In this document: positions 24,395 through 33,643 of the stretch, one piece after another | Position numbering within the stretch: the first letter of the stretch is position 1 | Layout of the letters: every line of letters starts with the position of its first letter | From: Patiriisocius_A hiemis | Lineage (GTDB): Bacteria; Bacteroidota; Bacteroidia; Flavobacteriales; Flavobacteriaceae | Length of the DNA: 64,000 bases | Direction of reading: 5' to 3' | Assembly (NCBI RefSeq): GCF_031846325.1 | Contig: NZ_JAVRHZ010000008.1 | Coordinates: 108,565-172,564 of the forward strand | Program-made: the position numbers and the translations under genes | The notes under the pieces: model-generated | The model's input: only the letters and a program-made list of their open reading frames with translations | Told to the model about the DNA's origin: nothing | Databases searched by the model: none

Positions 24395-27300
24395 TTACAT
24401 ATTACGTCTATACTGTCCTCCCACTTCAAACAACGAATTGGTTATTTGCCCTAGCGAAGCATACTTACAAACTTCCATTAAAGCTTCAAATATATTCTCG
24501 TTATTTATGGATTTATGCTGTAAGTCTTTCAACAAGTCGGCTACTTTCTCTTCATGAGATTTATTTAAGTTTGTTACAACTTTAATTTGGTATTGTTTCT
24601 CTTCTTCAGTAGCTCTAATTACTTCAGCAGGTAACACAGTTGGTGAACCTTTGCTACTTAAAAAAGTATTTACTCCAATAATTGGAAACTCTCCTGTATG
24701 CTTTAAGGTTTCATAATACAAACTCTCTTCTTGTATCTTACTACGTTGATACATAGTTTCCATGGCTCCAAGAACTCCTCCTCTTTCGGTAATTCTATCA
24801 AACTCCTCAAGTACTGCATTTTCTACTAAATCTGTAAGTTCTTCAATAATAAAACTTCCTTGAATTGGGTTTTCATTTTTAGCAAGACCTAGTTCTTTGT
24901 TAATAATTAACTGAATCGCCATTGCACGACGCACGCTTTCTTCAGTAGGAGTTGTAATTGCTTCGTCATACGCATTTGTATGTAGAGAATTACAGTTATC
25001 GTAAATAGCATATAATGCTTGAAGCGTTGTCCTTATATCATTAAAATCTATTTCTTGAGCATGTAGAGATCTACCTGAAGTCTGGATATGATACTTCAAC
25101 ATTTGTGCTCTAGGGTTTGCACCATACTTTTCTTTAAGTGCTTTTGCCCATATTTTTCTAGCGACACGACCTATAACAGAATATTCAGGATCAATACCAT
25201 TACTAAAGAAAAACGAAAGGTTAGGACCAAATTTATTGATGTCCATCCCTCTACTTAAATAATATTCTACATAGGTAAATCCATTTGCCAATGTAAATGC
25301 CAGTTGTGTAATAGGGTTGGCTCCGGCTTCTGCAATGTGGTACCCCGAAATTGAAACCGAATAGAAGTTACGTACTTGCTTTTCTATAAAATACTCTTGA
25401 ACATCACCCATTAAACGCAAGGCAAATTCAGTAGAGAAAATACACGTGTTTTGTGCCTGATCTTCTTTTAATATATCTGCTTGCACAGTTCCTCGTACTT
25501 GCATTAAAGTATCTGCTTTAATTTTCAAATAAACATCCTTGGACAATACTTGATCTCCTGTTACGCCCAATAAAAGCAGTCCAAGTCCGTCATTACCCTC
25601 TGGTAATTCTCCTTGATATGCTGGTCGTTCTTTATCTTTATATATTTTTGAAATTTTTGCTTCTACCTCTTTTTCAAGGCCATTTTCTTTAATGTACTTC
25701 TCGCAATTTTGGTCAATTGCAGCATTCATAAAGAAGCCAAGTAACATTGGAGCGGGTCCATTAATTGTCATACTCACAGAAGTCATTGGGTGACTTAAAT
25801 CGAATCCTGAGTACAGTTTTTTTGCATCATCAAGACAGCAAATAGAAACCCCTGCATTTCCTATTTTCCCATAAATATCTGGACGTAAACCGGGGTCATT
25901 ACCATATAGTGTTACACTATCAAAAGCAGTAGACAATCGTTTTGCTGGCATTCCTTGGCTTACGTAATGAAAACGCCTGTTAGTTCTCTCTGGTCCTCCT
26001 TCTCCAGCAAACATACGTGCCGGGTCTTCCCCAGTTCGTTTAAAAGGATATAAACCTGAGGTATATGGAAACTCTCCAGGAACATTTTCTTGCAAACACC
26101 ATTTTAAAATATCACCCCAACCTTGGTATTTAGGCAAAGCAACTTTTGGTATTTGTGAATGTGAAAGTGACTCTGTATGTGTATCTATTTTAATTTCTTT
26201 ATCACGTACTTTAAAAGTATAAACTGGATTTTTATAGCGCTCCACTTTTTCATCCCAAGTAGTAATAATTTCCCAATTGTAAGGATCTAAGTCCATTTTT
26301 GCTTTGTCAAACTCAGCAACTAATAACTTTAATAGTTCTTTATTTTCTTCTGAAGATTGAATTGTTTCAAAATCGATACCTGCTTTGTCTAAAGAAGGGG
26401 CTTTACCTGAAACCGTTTCTAATGTTTTAAATATTCCATACAATTTTTGAGCAACTTCAGTTTGCTCAAGTGCCTTTTTATCATAAGCTCTATTATTTTC
26501 AGAAATTTCAGAAAGATATCTAGTACGAGCAGGAGGAATTACAAAAATCTTCTCACTCATCTCGTCTGTTATTTCAAACGTACTTTTTAGGTCTGTCTCG
26601 GTTTTTTCAACTAACGCATCCATTATGGATTTGTATAGTTGGTTCATCCCAGGATCATTAAATTGAGACGCAATTGTACCAAAAATAGGAAGTTCATCTT
26701 GTGGAGTATCCCACAGTTGATGATTACGCATGTACTGCTTTTTCACATCACGTAAAGCGTCTAGACTACCTCTTTTATCAAACTTATTTATAGCTACTAA
26801 ATCTGCAAAATCAAGCATATCAATCTTTTCGAGCTGCGTGGCAGCACCAAATTCTGGTGTCATTACATATAAAGAAACATCGCTATGCTCTAGAATTTCG
26901 GTATCACTTTGTCCTATTCCTGAAGTTTCTAAAATAATTAAATCATATTCTGCAGCTTTAATAACTTCAATAGCTTCTGCAACATATTTTGACAATGCTA
27001 GATTACTCTGTCTTGTAGCCAAACTACGCATATAAACTCTAGGTGAGTTTATAGCATTCATACGTATTCTATCTCCTAGCAGCGCACCTCCTGTTTTTCT
27101 TTTTGAAGGGTCTACTGAAATAAGACCAATTGTTTTTTTAGGAAAATCAATTAAAAAACGTCTTACTAACTCATCTACCAAGGATGATTTTCCCGCTCCA
27201 CCAGTTCCTGTAATACCTAATACAGGAGTATTTAATGTTTTATTTTTCTCGTGAATAGTTTCTAAAGCTTTTTTGGCAACTTCTGGGAAGTTTTCTGCCG

Positions 27301-27814
27301 AAGAGATAACTCTAGCAATAGCGCCAGGGTTTTTTTCAGAAAGTTTATTTACTTCTCCATTAAGAGATTCACCAAGTGGAAAATCTGATTGTTTTACCAA
27401 ATCGTTTATCATTCCCTGCAACCCCATCTCACGTCCATCATCTGGGGAATAAATACGTGTAATTCCATAGTCCATTAACTCTTTAATTTCACTTGGAAGA
27501 ATTACACCGCCGCCGCCGCCAAAAATTTTAATATGACTAGCTCCCTTTTCCTTAAGCAAATCATACATATATTTAAAGTACTCATTGTGCCCTCCTTGAT
27601 AAGATGTCATTGCAATAGCATTAGCATCCTCCTGTATTGCAGTATTTACTACCTCTTCTACACTCCTATCGTGACCCAAATGTATCACCTCAACACCTGT
27701 AGATTGAATAATACGGCGCATAATATTAATTGCTGCATCATGCCCATCAAAAAGAGAAGCTGCCGTAACTATTCTAACTTTATTTTTTGGGGTATATGGA
27801 GGTTTTTGTTGCAT
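24395..27814 (-). CDS. icmF: fused isobutyryl-CoA mutase IcmF (B12-binding / G-protein chaperone / mutase)
   Basis: 1139 residues in three parts. An N-terminal adenosylcobalamin-binding domain (about 10-140) has DGHDAA (Asp23, His25) and IFGGGGG. A MeaB-like GTPase (about 195-415) has the P-loop GTGGAGKSS (203-211), VDPSKRKTGG and NKFDKRG. The C-terminal mutase TIM barrel (about 560-1139) has SVSISGYHIAEAGANP and HIQTSGRSLHAQEI. The fused order distinguishes IcmF from two-subunit methylmalonyl-CoA mutase; it rearranges isobutyryl-CoA and n-butyryl-CoA, and the internal GTPase protects the cofactor. A -7 element TAAATTTG (27849-27842) lies just upstream. Confidence 0.93.
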   Translation of the reverse strand: MQQKPPYTPKNKVRIVTAASLFDGHDAAINIMRRIIQSTGVEVIHLGHDRSVEEVVNTAIQEDANAIAMTSYQGGHNEYFKYMYDLLKEKGASHIKIFGGGGGVILPSEIKELMDYGITRIYSPDDGREMGLQGMINDLVKQSDFPLGESLNGEVNKLSEKNPGAIARVISSAENFPEVAKKALETIHEKNKTLNTPVLGITGTGGAGKSSLVDELVRRFLIDFPKKTIGLISVDPSKRKTGGALLGDRIRMNAINSPRVYMRSLATRQSNLALSKYVAEAIEVIKAAEYDLIILETSGIGQSDTEILEHSDVSLYVMTPEFGAATQLEKIDMLDFADLVAINKFDKRGSLDALRDVKKQYMRNHQLWDTPQDELPIFGTIASQFNDPGMNQLYKSIMDALVEKTETDLKSTFEITDEMSEKIFVIPPARTRYLSEISENNRAYDKKALEQTEVAQKLYGIFKTLETVSGKAPSLDKAGIDFETIQSSEENKELLKLLVAEFDKAKMDLDPYNWEIITTWDEKVERYKNPVYTFKVRDKEIKIDTHTESLSHSQIPKVALPKYQGWGDILKWCLQENVPGEFPYTSGLYPFKRTGEDPARMFAGEGGPERTNRRFHYVSQGMPAKRLSTAFDSVTLYGNDPGLRPDIYGKIGNAGVSICCLDDAKKLYSGFDLSHPMTSVSMTINGPAPMLLGFFMNAAIDQNCEKYIKENGLEKEVEAKISKIYKDKERPAYQGELPEGNDGLGLLLLGVTGDQVLSKDVYLKIKADTLMQVRGTVQADILKEDQAQNTCIFSTEFALRLMGDVQEYFIEKQVRNFYSVSISGYHIAEAGANPITQLAFTLANGFTYVEYYLSRGMDINKFGPNLSFFFSNGIDPEYSVIGRVARKIWAKALKEKYGANPRAQMLKYHIQTSGRSLHAQEIDFNDIRTTLQALYAIYDNCNSLHTNAYDEAITTPTEESVRRAMAIQLIINKELGLAKNENPIQGSFIIEELTDLVENAVLEEFDRITERGGVLGAMETMYQRSKIQEESLYYETLKHTGEFPIIGVNTFLSSKGSPTVLPAEVIRATEEEKQYQIKVVTNLNKSHEEKVADLLKDLQHKSINNENIFEALMEVCKYASLGQITNSLFEVGGQYRRNM

Positions 27815-27841
27815 TTCTAAAAAGAGTATAAATTAAACATA

Positions 27842-27849
27842 CAAATTTA
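27842..27849 (-). promoter_or_regulatory. -7 element of icmF
   Basis: On the minus strand TAAATTTG matches TAnnTTTG perfectly; a CTTG lies 17 bp upstream of it. The predicted start is about 25 nt before the icmF ATG. Confidence 0.6.
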
Positions 27850-27976
27850 CGAAATTAGCATTAAAACAAGTGTTTTATCATCAATTTCTAATTTGACAAA
27901 AGTCAGCAAAAAAATAATTTTTAACATTTTTTTTAGTATATTGCTAATCAATATTAAACAACAAAATTTAAACATT

Positions 27977-28852
27977 ATGAAAAAATTTTACTTATTAGCA
28001 ATTTTTGCATTTGGTTTAGCAGCTTCTGCTAACGCACAATTTACAGACGATATAGAAAGCTATACGCCAGGACCATTATTTACTCCACGTTGGACAACAT
28101 GGGATGGAACAAACGATGGTGCACAAAATGCTATTGTTTCTACAGCTCAGGCTAGTTCAGGAATCTTTTCAATTTTTATTGGACCTGACTCTGGTGGGCA
28201 AGATGCTGTATTAGATTTTGAAGGGTTACTTACTTCAGGTACTTGGACCATTTTATGGAGCATGTATATTGAGAGTGGTAGTACTGGATACTTTAATTTA
28301 CAAGGAGATGTAACTCCTAATGCAAATGCAAATCTAGAGTTTTTATCTGGTGATATAACATTAGTTTCTGGAACATTAACAGATGCAAATGGCGGAGCTA
28401 CACTTACATACCCAGAAGATGAATGGTTCTTTTTAAAAGCAGTAGTTGATTTAGATGCTGCTACTTATGAGCTATCTATAAACGGTGTTGCTGCACCAGC
28501 AGCCCCAATCACAGGAGTATCTGGTTTTGGTGGAGTTGACTATTTTGCAGATAGTGCTACAAACTCTTACTACGTTGATGACGTTAGATTAGAGCAAGGA
28601 GTTTTAGGAATAGATGATTTCTCTGCAGATGTATTTAGTGTATATCCTAACCCAGTACAAGATGTATTAAACATTAAATCTGCTGCTGCAGTTAATGAAG
28701 TAGTAGTATATGATGTATTAGGAAAAGTGGTATTACAATCTCGTCCTGATGCAATTTCACCAAGTATTAACATGAGTGGTCTTAACTCAGGTGCATACAT
28801 GGTTAAAGTTACTATTGACGGTGCATCAAAAACTATAAAAGTTATTAAATAA
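27977..28852 (+). CDS. T9SS-secreted protein with jelly-roll-like domain and type A sorting signal
   Basis: 291 residues: a signal peptide (ASANAQ), a beta-rich LamG/concanavalin-like region (about 22-205, with WSMYIESGSTGYFNLQGDV) and a C-terminal T9SS type A sorting domain (about 215-291) that begins FSVYPNPVQDVLNI and ends GAYMVKVTIDG...IKVIK. It should be exported and attached to the surface or released. The jelly-roll part suggests glycan binding, which is inference. The frame extends to a TTG at 27893, but the signal peptide fixes the start at 27977. A strong terminator follows. Confidence 0.86.
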   Translation: MKKFYLLAIFAFGLAASANAQFTDDIESYTPGPLFTPRWTTWDGTNDGAQNAIVSTAQASSGIFSIFIGPDSGGQDAVLDFEGLLTSGTWTILWSMYIESGSTGYFNLQGDVTPNANANLEFLSGDITLVSGTLTDANGGATLTYPEDEWFFLKAVVDLDAATYELSINGVAAPAAPITGVSGFGGVDYFADSATNSYYVDDVRLEQGVLGIDDFSADVFSVYPNPVQDVLNIKSAAAVNEVVVYDVLGKVVLQSRPDAISPSINMSGLNSGAYMVKVTIDGASKTIKVIK

Positions 28853-28891
28853 TTGTAGTTACAATAGTATCACATAATTTAATTTTTATAA

Positions 28892-28931
28892 AGCGAAGGT
28901 TCAATGATATCATTGAACCTTCGCTCTTTTT
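28892..28931 (+). terminator. long perfect terminator hairpin after the T9SS protein gene
   Basis: Bases 28892-28925 form an uninterrupted 34-nt palindrome (17-bp arms, AGCGAAGGTTCAATGAT and its complement), followed by CTTTTTT. The palindrome has no unpaired loop in DNA; in RNA the central bases must open. Confidence 0.9.
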
Positions 28932-29045
28932 TATGGTTTTACTATCTACAGTAAAGCATGTATTATTTTATCTTAAAAACCACATACACTTTTTCTTCGT
29001 ACATATATATGAAAGGTTGGTTATCTATCTCCCTAGATAGATACT

Positions 29046-29069
29046 AAACCGGTTAATCCGGTTTTTTCA
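29046..29069 (+). terminator. second hairpin with T run in the same gap
   Basis: AAACCGG (29046-29052), loop TTAAT, CCGGTTT (29058-29064), then T residues. It lies 120 bp after the first terminator with no gene between; a shorter repeat (TCTATCT/TAGATAGA, about 29027-29043) precedes it. Confidence 0.6.
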
Positions 29070-29087
29070 GAGTTTTTTTGTTAGTTG

Positions 29088-29115
29088 AAACGCCCTATGG
29101 AGATAGGGCGTTTTT
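29088..29115. terminator. terminator at the 3' end of the acyl-CoA ligase gene (bidirectional)
   Basis: AAACGCCCTAT (29088-29098), loop GGAG, ATAGGGCGTTT (29103-29113): a perfect 11-bp stem with T residues after it on the plus strand and a T-rich tail on the minus strand. Confidence 0.85.
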
Positions 29116-29146
29116 AATTAATTATGGATATGTGTGTTATTCTACT

Positions 29147-30931
29147 TTATGAAGTATGCTCATAAATTTTATTATAAAGTGAGATATATTTTTCTTTAAT
29201 AATTTTTCGCTTCATCTTCATAGTTGGAGTAAGGTGTCCATCTTCTATACTCCAGATATCTGGAGTTAGTTCAAACTTTTTAATTTTTTCCCACTTCCCA
29301 AAACGCTCATTAAACTTGTCCACCTCTTTCTGAATTCTAGCTATTAAAACTGGGTCATTAGCTAACTCTTTTGGGTCACTCGACAACCCTTTTTCTTTTC
29401 TTTCATTCCAGTCTGAAATAAATTCGTAGTTGGGCTGTATTAATGCAGCTGGCATTTTTTCACCATCTCCAATAACCATTATCTGTTCAATAAAACGAGA
29501 TTGTTTCATTGCATTCTCTAGTAACTGTGGTGCAATATATTTTCCACCACTAGTTTTAAACATTTCTTTTTTACGATCTGTTATTTTTAAAAAACCATCT
29601 GAATCTATCTCTCCAATATCTCCAGTATGGAAATATCCATTTTTGAGTACTTCTTCAGTTTTTTCAGGATCTTTATAATACCCTTGCATTACTTGTGGTC
29701 CTTTAATAAGTATTTCTCCATCTTCCGCAATTTTAATCTCTGTATCTGGTAATGCTTTACCAACTGTTCCAATTCTAAATCCTCCATCTCGCATATCATT
29801 TACACTTACAACAGGAGAAGTTTCTGTTAAGCCATAGCCTTCCATTACAGGACAACCAGCAGCATTAAAAACACGAGCTAGTCTTGGCTGTAAAGCGGCA
29901 CTTCCAGAAGCTATTGCTTTAAGGTTTCCACCAAGTGCTTCTTGCCATTTACTAAATATTAATTTGCGTGCTAGTTTCAATTTTGTTTCATACAACCATC
30001 CGTTTTGTCCATACGGTTCCCACTTTAAACCTAGTTCTACTGCCCAGAAAAACAAATTTTTCTTAACTCCGGTTAAATCAGTTCCTTTAGCAATAATTTT
30101 ATCATATACCTTTTCTAATAAACGAGGTACAGCTGTCATTACTTCTGGATTAACCTCCTTAAGGTTATCGCTTATAGTTTCAAGACTTTCAGCAAAATGA
30201 ATACTTACCCCACAATATTGATACATGTAGAGTAACATCCTTTCGTATATATGACATACTGGTAAAAAACTTAATGCTTTAGATTTACCCATTTCAATAG
30301 GTAAGCGACCTTTACTGTGCTTCGCATTACTAGCAATATTTTTGTGAGAGAGCATCACACCTTTAGGCCTTCCAGTTGTACCAGAGGTATAAATTAGCGT
30401 AGCTAAGTCATCTTCTTTTACTGCGTCTTTCCTTCTATCTACTTCTTCTTGTAAGTCTTTGTTGTCGTCTCCTAACTTTAAAACTTCATTCCAATTTTTA
30501 CACCCATTTAGCTCATCAAAAGAATAAACTTCTTTTAGCGAAGGTACGTTTCCTTTAATTTTATTAATCTTATCGAAAACCTCTTGACAGGATACAAAGC
30601 AATACACAGATTCTGAGTGGTTTAAAACATACTCATAGTCTTCTTCAGAAATAGTAGGGTAAATTGGAACGTCTTGAGCACCAGTTTGAAGAATTCCAAT
30701 ATCGCAAATATTCCATTCAGTTCTATTTGTCATAGATATGATTGCAATTTTATCATTAGGCTGTACGCCAAGTTTTATAAGCCCTCTACTAATGGCATTG
30801 GCTTTATCTATATATTCTTGAGTGGAGGTTTTTACCCACGCTCCATTTACTTTACTCACTAAAGCAGCATCTTGTGGATAGGCTTCTAGTTGAAAGTATG
30901 GGAAGTCAAAAAGTCTTTTAGGATCGGTCAT
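29147..30931 (-). CDS. long-chain fatty acid-CoA ligase (AMP-dependent synthetase)
   Basis: 594 residues of the ANL superfamily; the reaction is fatty acid + ATP + CoA to acyl-CoA + AMP + PPi. Motifs: P-loop-like YTSGTTGRPKGVMLSHKN (about 185-202), GYGLTETSPVVS, YFHTGDIG and DRKKEMFKTSGGKYIAP. It belongs to the FadD15/LACS group. The frame begins at 30964 upstream, but the ATG at 30931 starts the conserved N terminus (MTDPKRLFDFP). It lies after the palindromic terminator of the carboxypeptidase gene, so it has its own promoter. Confidence 0.92.
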   Translation of the reverse strand: MTDPKRLFDFPYFQLEAYPQDAALVSKVNGAWVKTSTQEYIDKANAISRGLIKLGVQPNDKIAIISMTNRTEWNICDIGILQTGAQDVPIYPTISEEDYEYVLNHSESVYCFVSCQEVFDKINKIKGNVPSLKEVYSFDELNGCKNWNEVLKLGDDNKDLQEEVDRRKDAVKEDDLATLIYTSGTTGRPKGVMLSHKNIASNAKHSKGRLPIEMGKSKALSFLPVCHIYERMLLYMYQYCGVSIHFAESLETISDNLKEVNPEVMTAVPRLLEKVYDKIIAKGTDLTGVKKNLFFWAVELGLKWEPYGQNGWLYETKLKLARKLIFSKWQEALGGNLKAIASGSAALQPRLARVFNAAGCPVMEGYGLTETSPVVSVNDMRDGGFRIGTVGKALPDTEIKIAEDGEILIKGPQVMQGYYKDPEKTEEVLKNGYFHTGDIGEIDSDGFLKITDRKKEMFKTSGGKYIAPQLLENAMKQSRFIEQIMVIGDGEKMPAALIQPNYEFISDWNERKEKGLSSDPKELANDPVLIARIQKEVDKFNERFGKWEKIKKFELTPDIWSIEDGHLTPTMKMKRKIIKEKYISLYNKIYEHTS

Positions 30932-30994
30932 GTTTTTAAATATTGTGAACTTGCAAAATAGCAAAAAATATTCAGTTATTTTTAGGGATATAAA

Positions 30995-31024
30995 AAATGA
31001 GACTCCTATATAGGAGTCTCATTT
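30995..31024. terminator. palindromic terminator between two minus-strand genes
   Basis: A 30-nt perfect palindrome (15-bp arms; AAATGAGACTCCTAT and its complement) lies 30 bp after the carboxypeptidase stop and upstream of the acyl-CoA ligase. Confidence 0.85.
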
Positions 31025-31054
31025 ATAAATAATTAAATTTTGAGGTGTTTTAAT

Positions 31055-33448
31055 TTACTCCTTTATTATTTTAAACACTTGCGATTTACTTTCAGAAGTA
31101 AGTTTCATTAAATAAATTCCTGAAGCAAAACTATTATAGTTCACCACCTGAGATTCTTGATTATTCCTTAGTGTTTCAACAAGTTGTCCTTGTAGTGTAA
31201 AAATCTCAATATCGTAATTAGATAATGATGTATTTATATTAAGCGTGTTTTTTACAGGATTAGGGTATATTGAAAATTGTGAAGCAAATGTATCCTCTAT
31301 ACTTAAAGTGCTATCTTCAACAACACTTATCTTTAAGTCATCAAAATAAAAACCATCTGCGCGTTGTCCATTATCTGACACTAATTGAAAACGTACTAAA
31401 ATATTTGAACCGAGATAATCACTAAGGTCTATTTCTTCTCTAACCCAATCATTCTGAACTCCATCATAAAGTGGCTCGTTAGTGGGTTGTGCGCTATTAG
31501 TGCTTCCAGGGTTTGTGAAACGACCACATTGTGCTTCCCAACTAGTTCCTCCGTTGGTGGATACTTGAAATTGAACATAATCGAAATTGTTTTCAATCTC
31601 CCATCTTGCAAAAAACTCTGCAATAGCACCACTAGCATTTGTTAAATCTACAGGGGTACTAAGTGTTATTGTCTCATTAGTATTGTTTGGATAGTTCCCG
31701 TTTGAGTCTGTAATAGAGCTTGATGGAGAAACAAATGTTGCAGTTGTAGTAGTCCACCCGTTGTTGTTAAAGTTTGCTGTTGTACTATTTCCTTGATCTT
31801 CAAAAATAGAGTCTAATGCTCCAAACTTTTTGTTTACTAAAGTAGCAGCATCATACATACCATTATTAACTACGAGTTCAAAAACAATATCATCACCAGA
31901 AGTGGTTCCCCCAGCAAGTGTATATTGAATAATCCCATCACCCTCTTCTAGCAACTGAAGTCCAGAAAATGAAACTGGCGCTCCTACAGAAACAATATTT
32001 GAAGAAATTGGGTTTAACGTAACAGTGAAGTTTCCATTTCCAGTAATACCAAGATTTTTAATATCAAAAGTAGTATTTACTGTAGGCTGGTCACCAACAT
32101 AGGTTGGAGCTGTATCCTCAATGTTTGCATAATTTGATGTCATCCTAGCAGCAGTTAGATTTAGATACATCATTTCTTTTGCAATTGGAATAATTAAGTT
32201 TTGTGATGGCCAAAAGGATTGTCCAATCTCTGGAGTGAAGGAAAAGATTTTGTCATGGGTTCCTACAGTTCCGTACATAAAATCATCACTATCCCCCGAA
32301 AACGGAAAATCTCTTAAAGGAAAGTACCCATTTCTTGAAGTTAACTCAGCAGATACTGCTTCAAATAAGGCCTCATCTGGTGTTGGTACATCTGCGTATG
32401 AAAAAGGATAGTATAGTAATTCACCAGAAGTATGATTATTAAATGCCATAACAAACTCGTGATCTTCTACAAATTGCTTTATGGCTTGGTTTTCAACTTC
32501 AGAAAAAGGACCTGTACCATGATATACTTCTGAACCTGGGTTGCTTGATGACCCAGGACCTCCCCATGAGCCATTATTAGGATTTCCGTTTATAAAGTAA
32601 TTATAGTTTCTATTGTTATCAGTTCCGTTACCATTTTTTCTGTTTTTTCTCCAAAACCCGCCACCATTAGGATCTGTCACTTCATTATAAAGATATCCAT
32701 CAGGGTTTACAACTGGCACAAAATATAGCTCCGTATTATCAACTAGAGCTTTTATTTCTGGGTTTGTATCATAGTTTTCTAGTAAATACCACATGTAGAA
32801 TATAAGCTGCATTAGTGATGCAGGTTCTCTAGCATGATGAATAGAAGTATATAGTATTTCTGCTTCTGCTTCATCTGTGTTAGGGTTGTCACTAATTCTA
32901 AGCCATTTTATTCCGTTATTTCCAATTGAAGGTGTAACAGAATTATCAACTTGACCTTCTGTTAAGAAATCTCCTCCAGGCCCACTTATATTAGTAGCTG
33001 AAGAAATAATATTAGGATATAAACTTACCATTTGAGCAAATTCATCCAAAACTTCTTGATACGTTAAGTACCCACCCATAGATCCTAAATTAAAATTTGT
33101 TGGTGTAGCATAATCTGTAGTATTTTGAGTACTACATGTTGGGTTTCTATATTCTTGAGTTGGATTTCTATTCTGTTCTAAAAAATAAGCTTTTGCATCT
33201 TCAATTATAACATCTACTTTAAAACCAGCATTTCTAACTGCTTCTAATTCTGAAGCTGAAAATTCTGAAATTATAAAATATCCTCGCTTATGTACCCCAT
33301 GTTCAAGTGAAATATTAAGCTGGTTTAGTCTTTCGAAATCTTCAACACCATTATAACTAATCTTAGCTCTTTGGTATTTTTCTGAGACTATTTGTGAATG
33401 TAATGTAACTGCAAATAACAGCAGGCAAAAGAATAATATCTTTTTCAT
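31055..33448 (-). CDS. T9SS-secreted M14-family zinc carboxypeptidase
   Basis: 797 residues: a signal peptide (TLHSQ), a propeptide-like region (about 20-100) and an M14 carboxypeptidase domain (about 120-440) with zinc ligands in HHAREPAS, the VNPDGYLYN block, a downstream NNHTSGELL His ligand and the catalytic Glu in FTPEIGQSFWP. Then come Ig/MAM-like beta domains (about 450-715) and a T9SS type A sorting domain from FSIYPNPVKNTLNI to the end. It would degrade extracellular proteins or peptides, feeding the amino-acid uptake systems of a protein-consuming marine bacterium. Confidence 0.92.
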   Translation of the reverse strand: MKKILFFCLLLFAVTLHSQIVSEKYQRAKISYNGVEDFERLNQLNISLEHGVHKRGYFIISEFSASELEAVRNAGFKVDVIIEDAKAYFLEQNRNPTQEYRNPTCSTQNTTDYATPTNFNLGSMGGYLTYQEVLDEFAQMVSLYPNIISSATNISGPGGDFLTEGQVDNSVTPSIGNNGIKWLRISDNPNTDEAEAEILYTSIHHAREPASLMQLIFYMWYLLENYDTNPEIKALVDNTELYFVPVVNPDGYLYNEVTDPNGGGFWRKNRKNGNGTDNNRNYNYFINGNPNNGSWGGPGSSSNPGSEVYHGTGPFSEVENQAIKQFVEDHEFVMAFNNHTSGELLYYPFSYADVPTPDEALFEAVSAELTSRNGYFPLRDFPFSGDSDDFMYGTVGTHDKIFSFTPEIGQSFWPSQNLIIPIAKEMMYLNLTAARMTSNYANIEDTAPTYVGDQPTVNTTFDIKNLGITGNGNFTVTLNPISSNIVSVGAPVSFSGLQLLEEGDGIIQYTLAGGTTSGDDIVFELVVNNGMYDAATLVNKKFGALDSIFEDQGNSTTANFNNNGWTTTTATFVSPSSSITDSNGNYPNNTNETITLSTPVDLTNASGAIAEFFARWEIENNFDYVQFQVSTNGGTSWEAQCGRFTNPGSTNSAQPTNEPLYDGVQNDWVREEIDLSDYLGSNILVRFQLVSDNGQRADGFYFDDLKISVVEDSTLSIEDTFASQFSIYPNPVKNTLNINTSLSNYDIEIFTLQGQLVETLRNNQESQVVNYNSFASGIYLMKLTSESKSQVFKIIKE

Positions 33449-33643
33449 AGCAATTTTTTGGGTATATCTTATTACGTCTATAATTGTAGAGGAAACTTAC
33501 AATTATTGTTATTTTGATAAGGGTTATCAAAAAAAGGTTGCAATTTTTCCTCAAATCTAGGGGTTTAGATTGACATTTCAAAACAAAACACCAATTACAA
33601 AACCCTACAAAACCTAGTAATATTATAGGCTAATGCGTTTTTA

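Noticed and set aside
33449..33643. Search for a small gene or RNA between carboxypeptidase and purL
   Set aside because: Only AT-rich, repetitive CAAAAC-like sequence; no hairpin, terminator or start with coding character.
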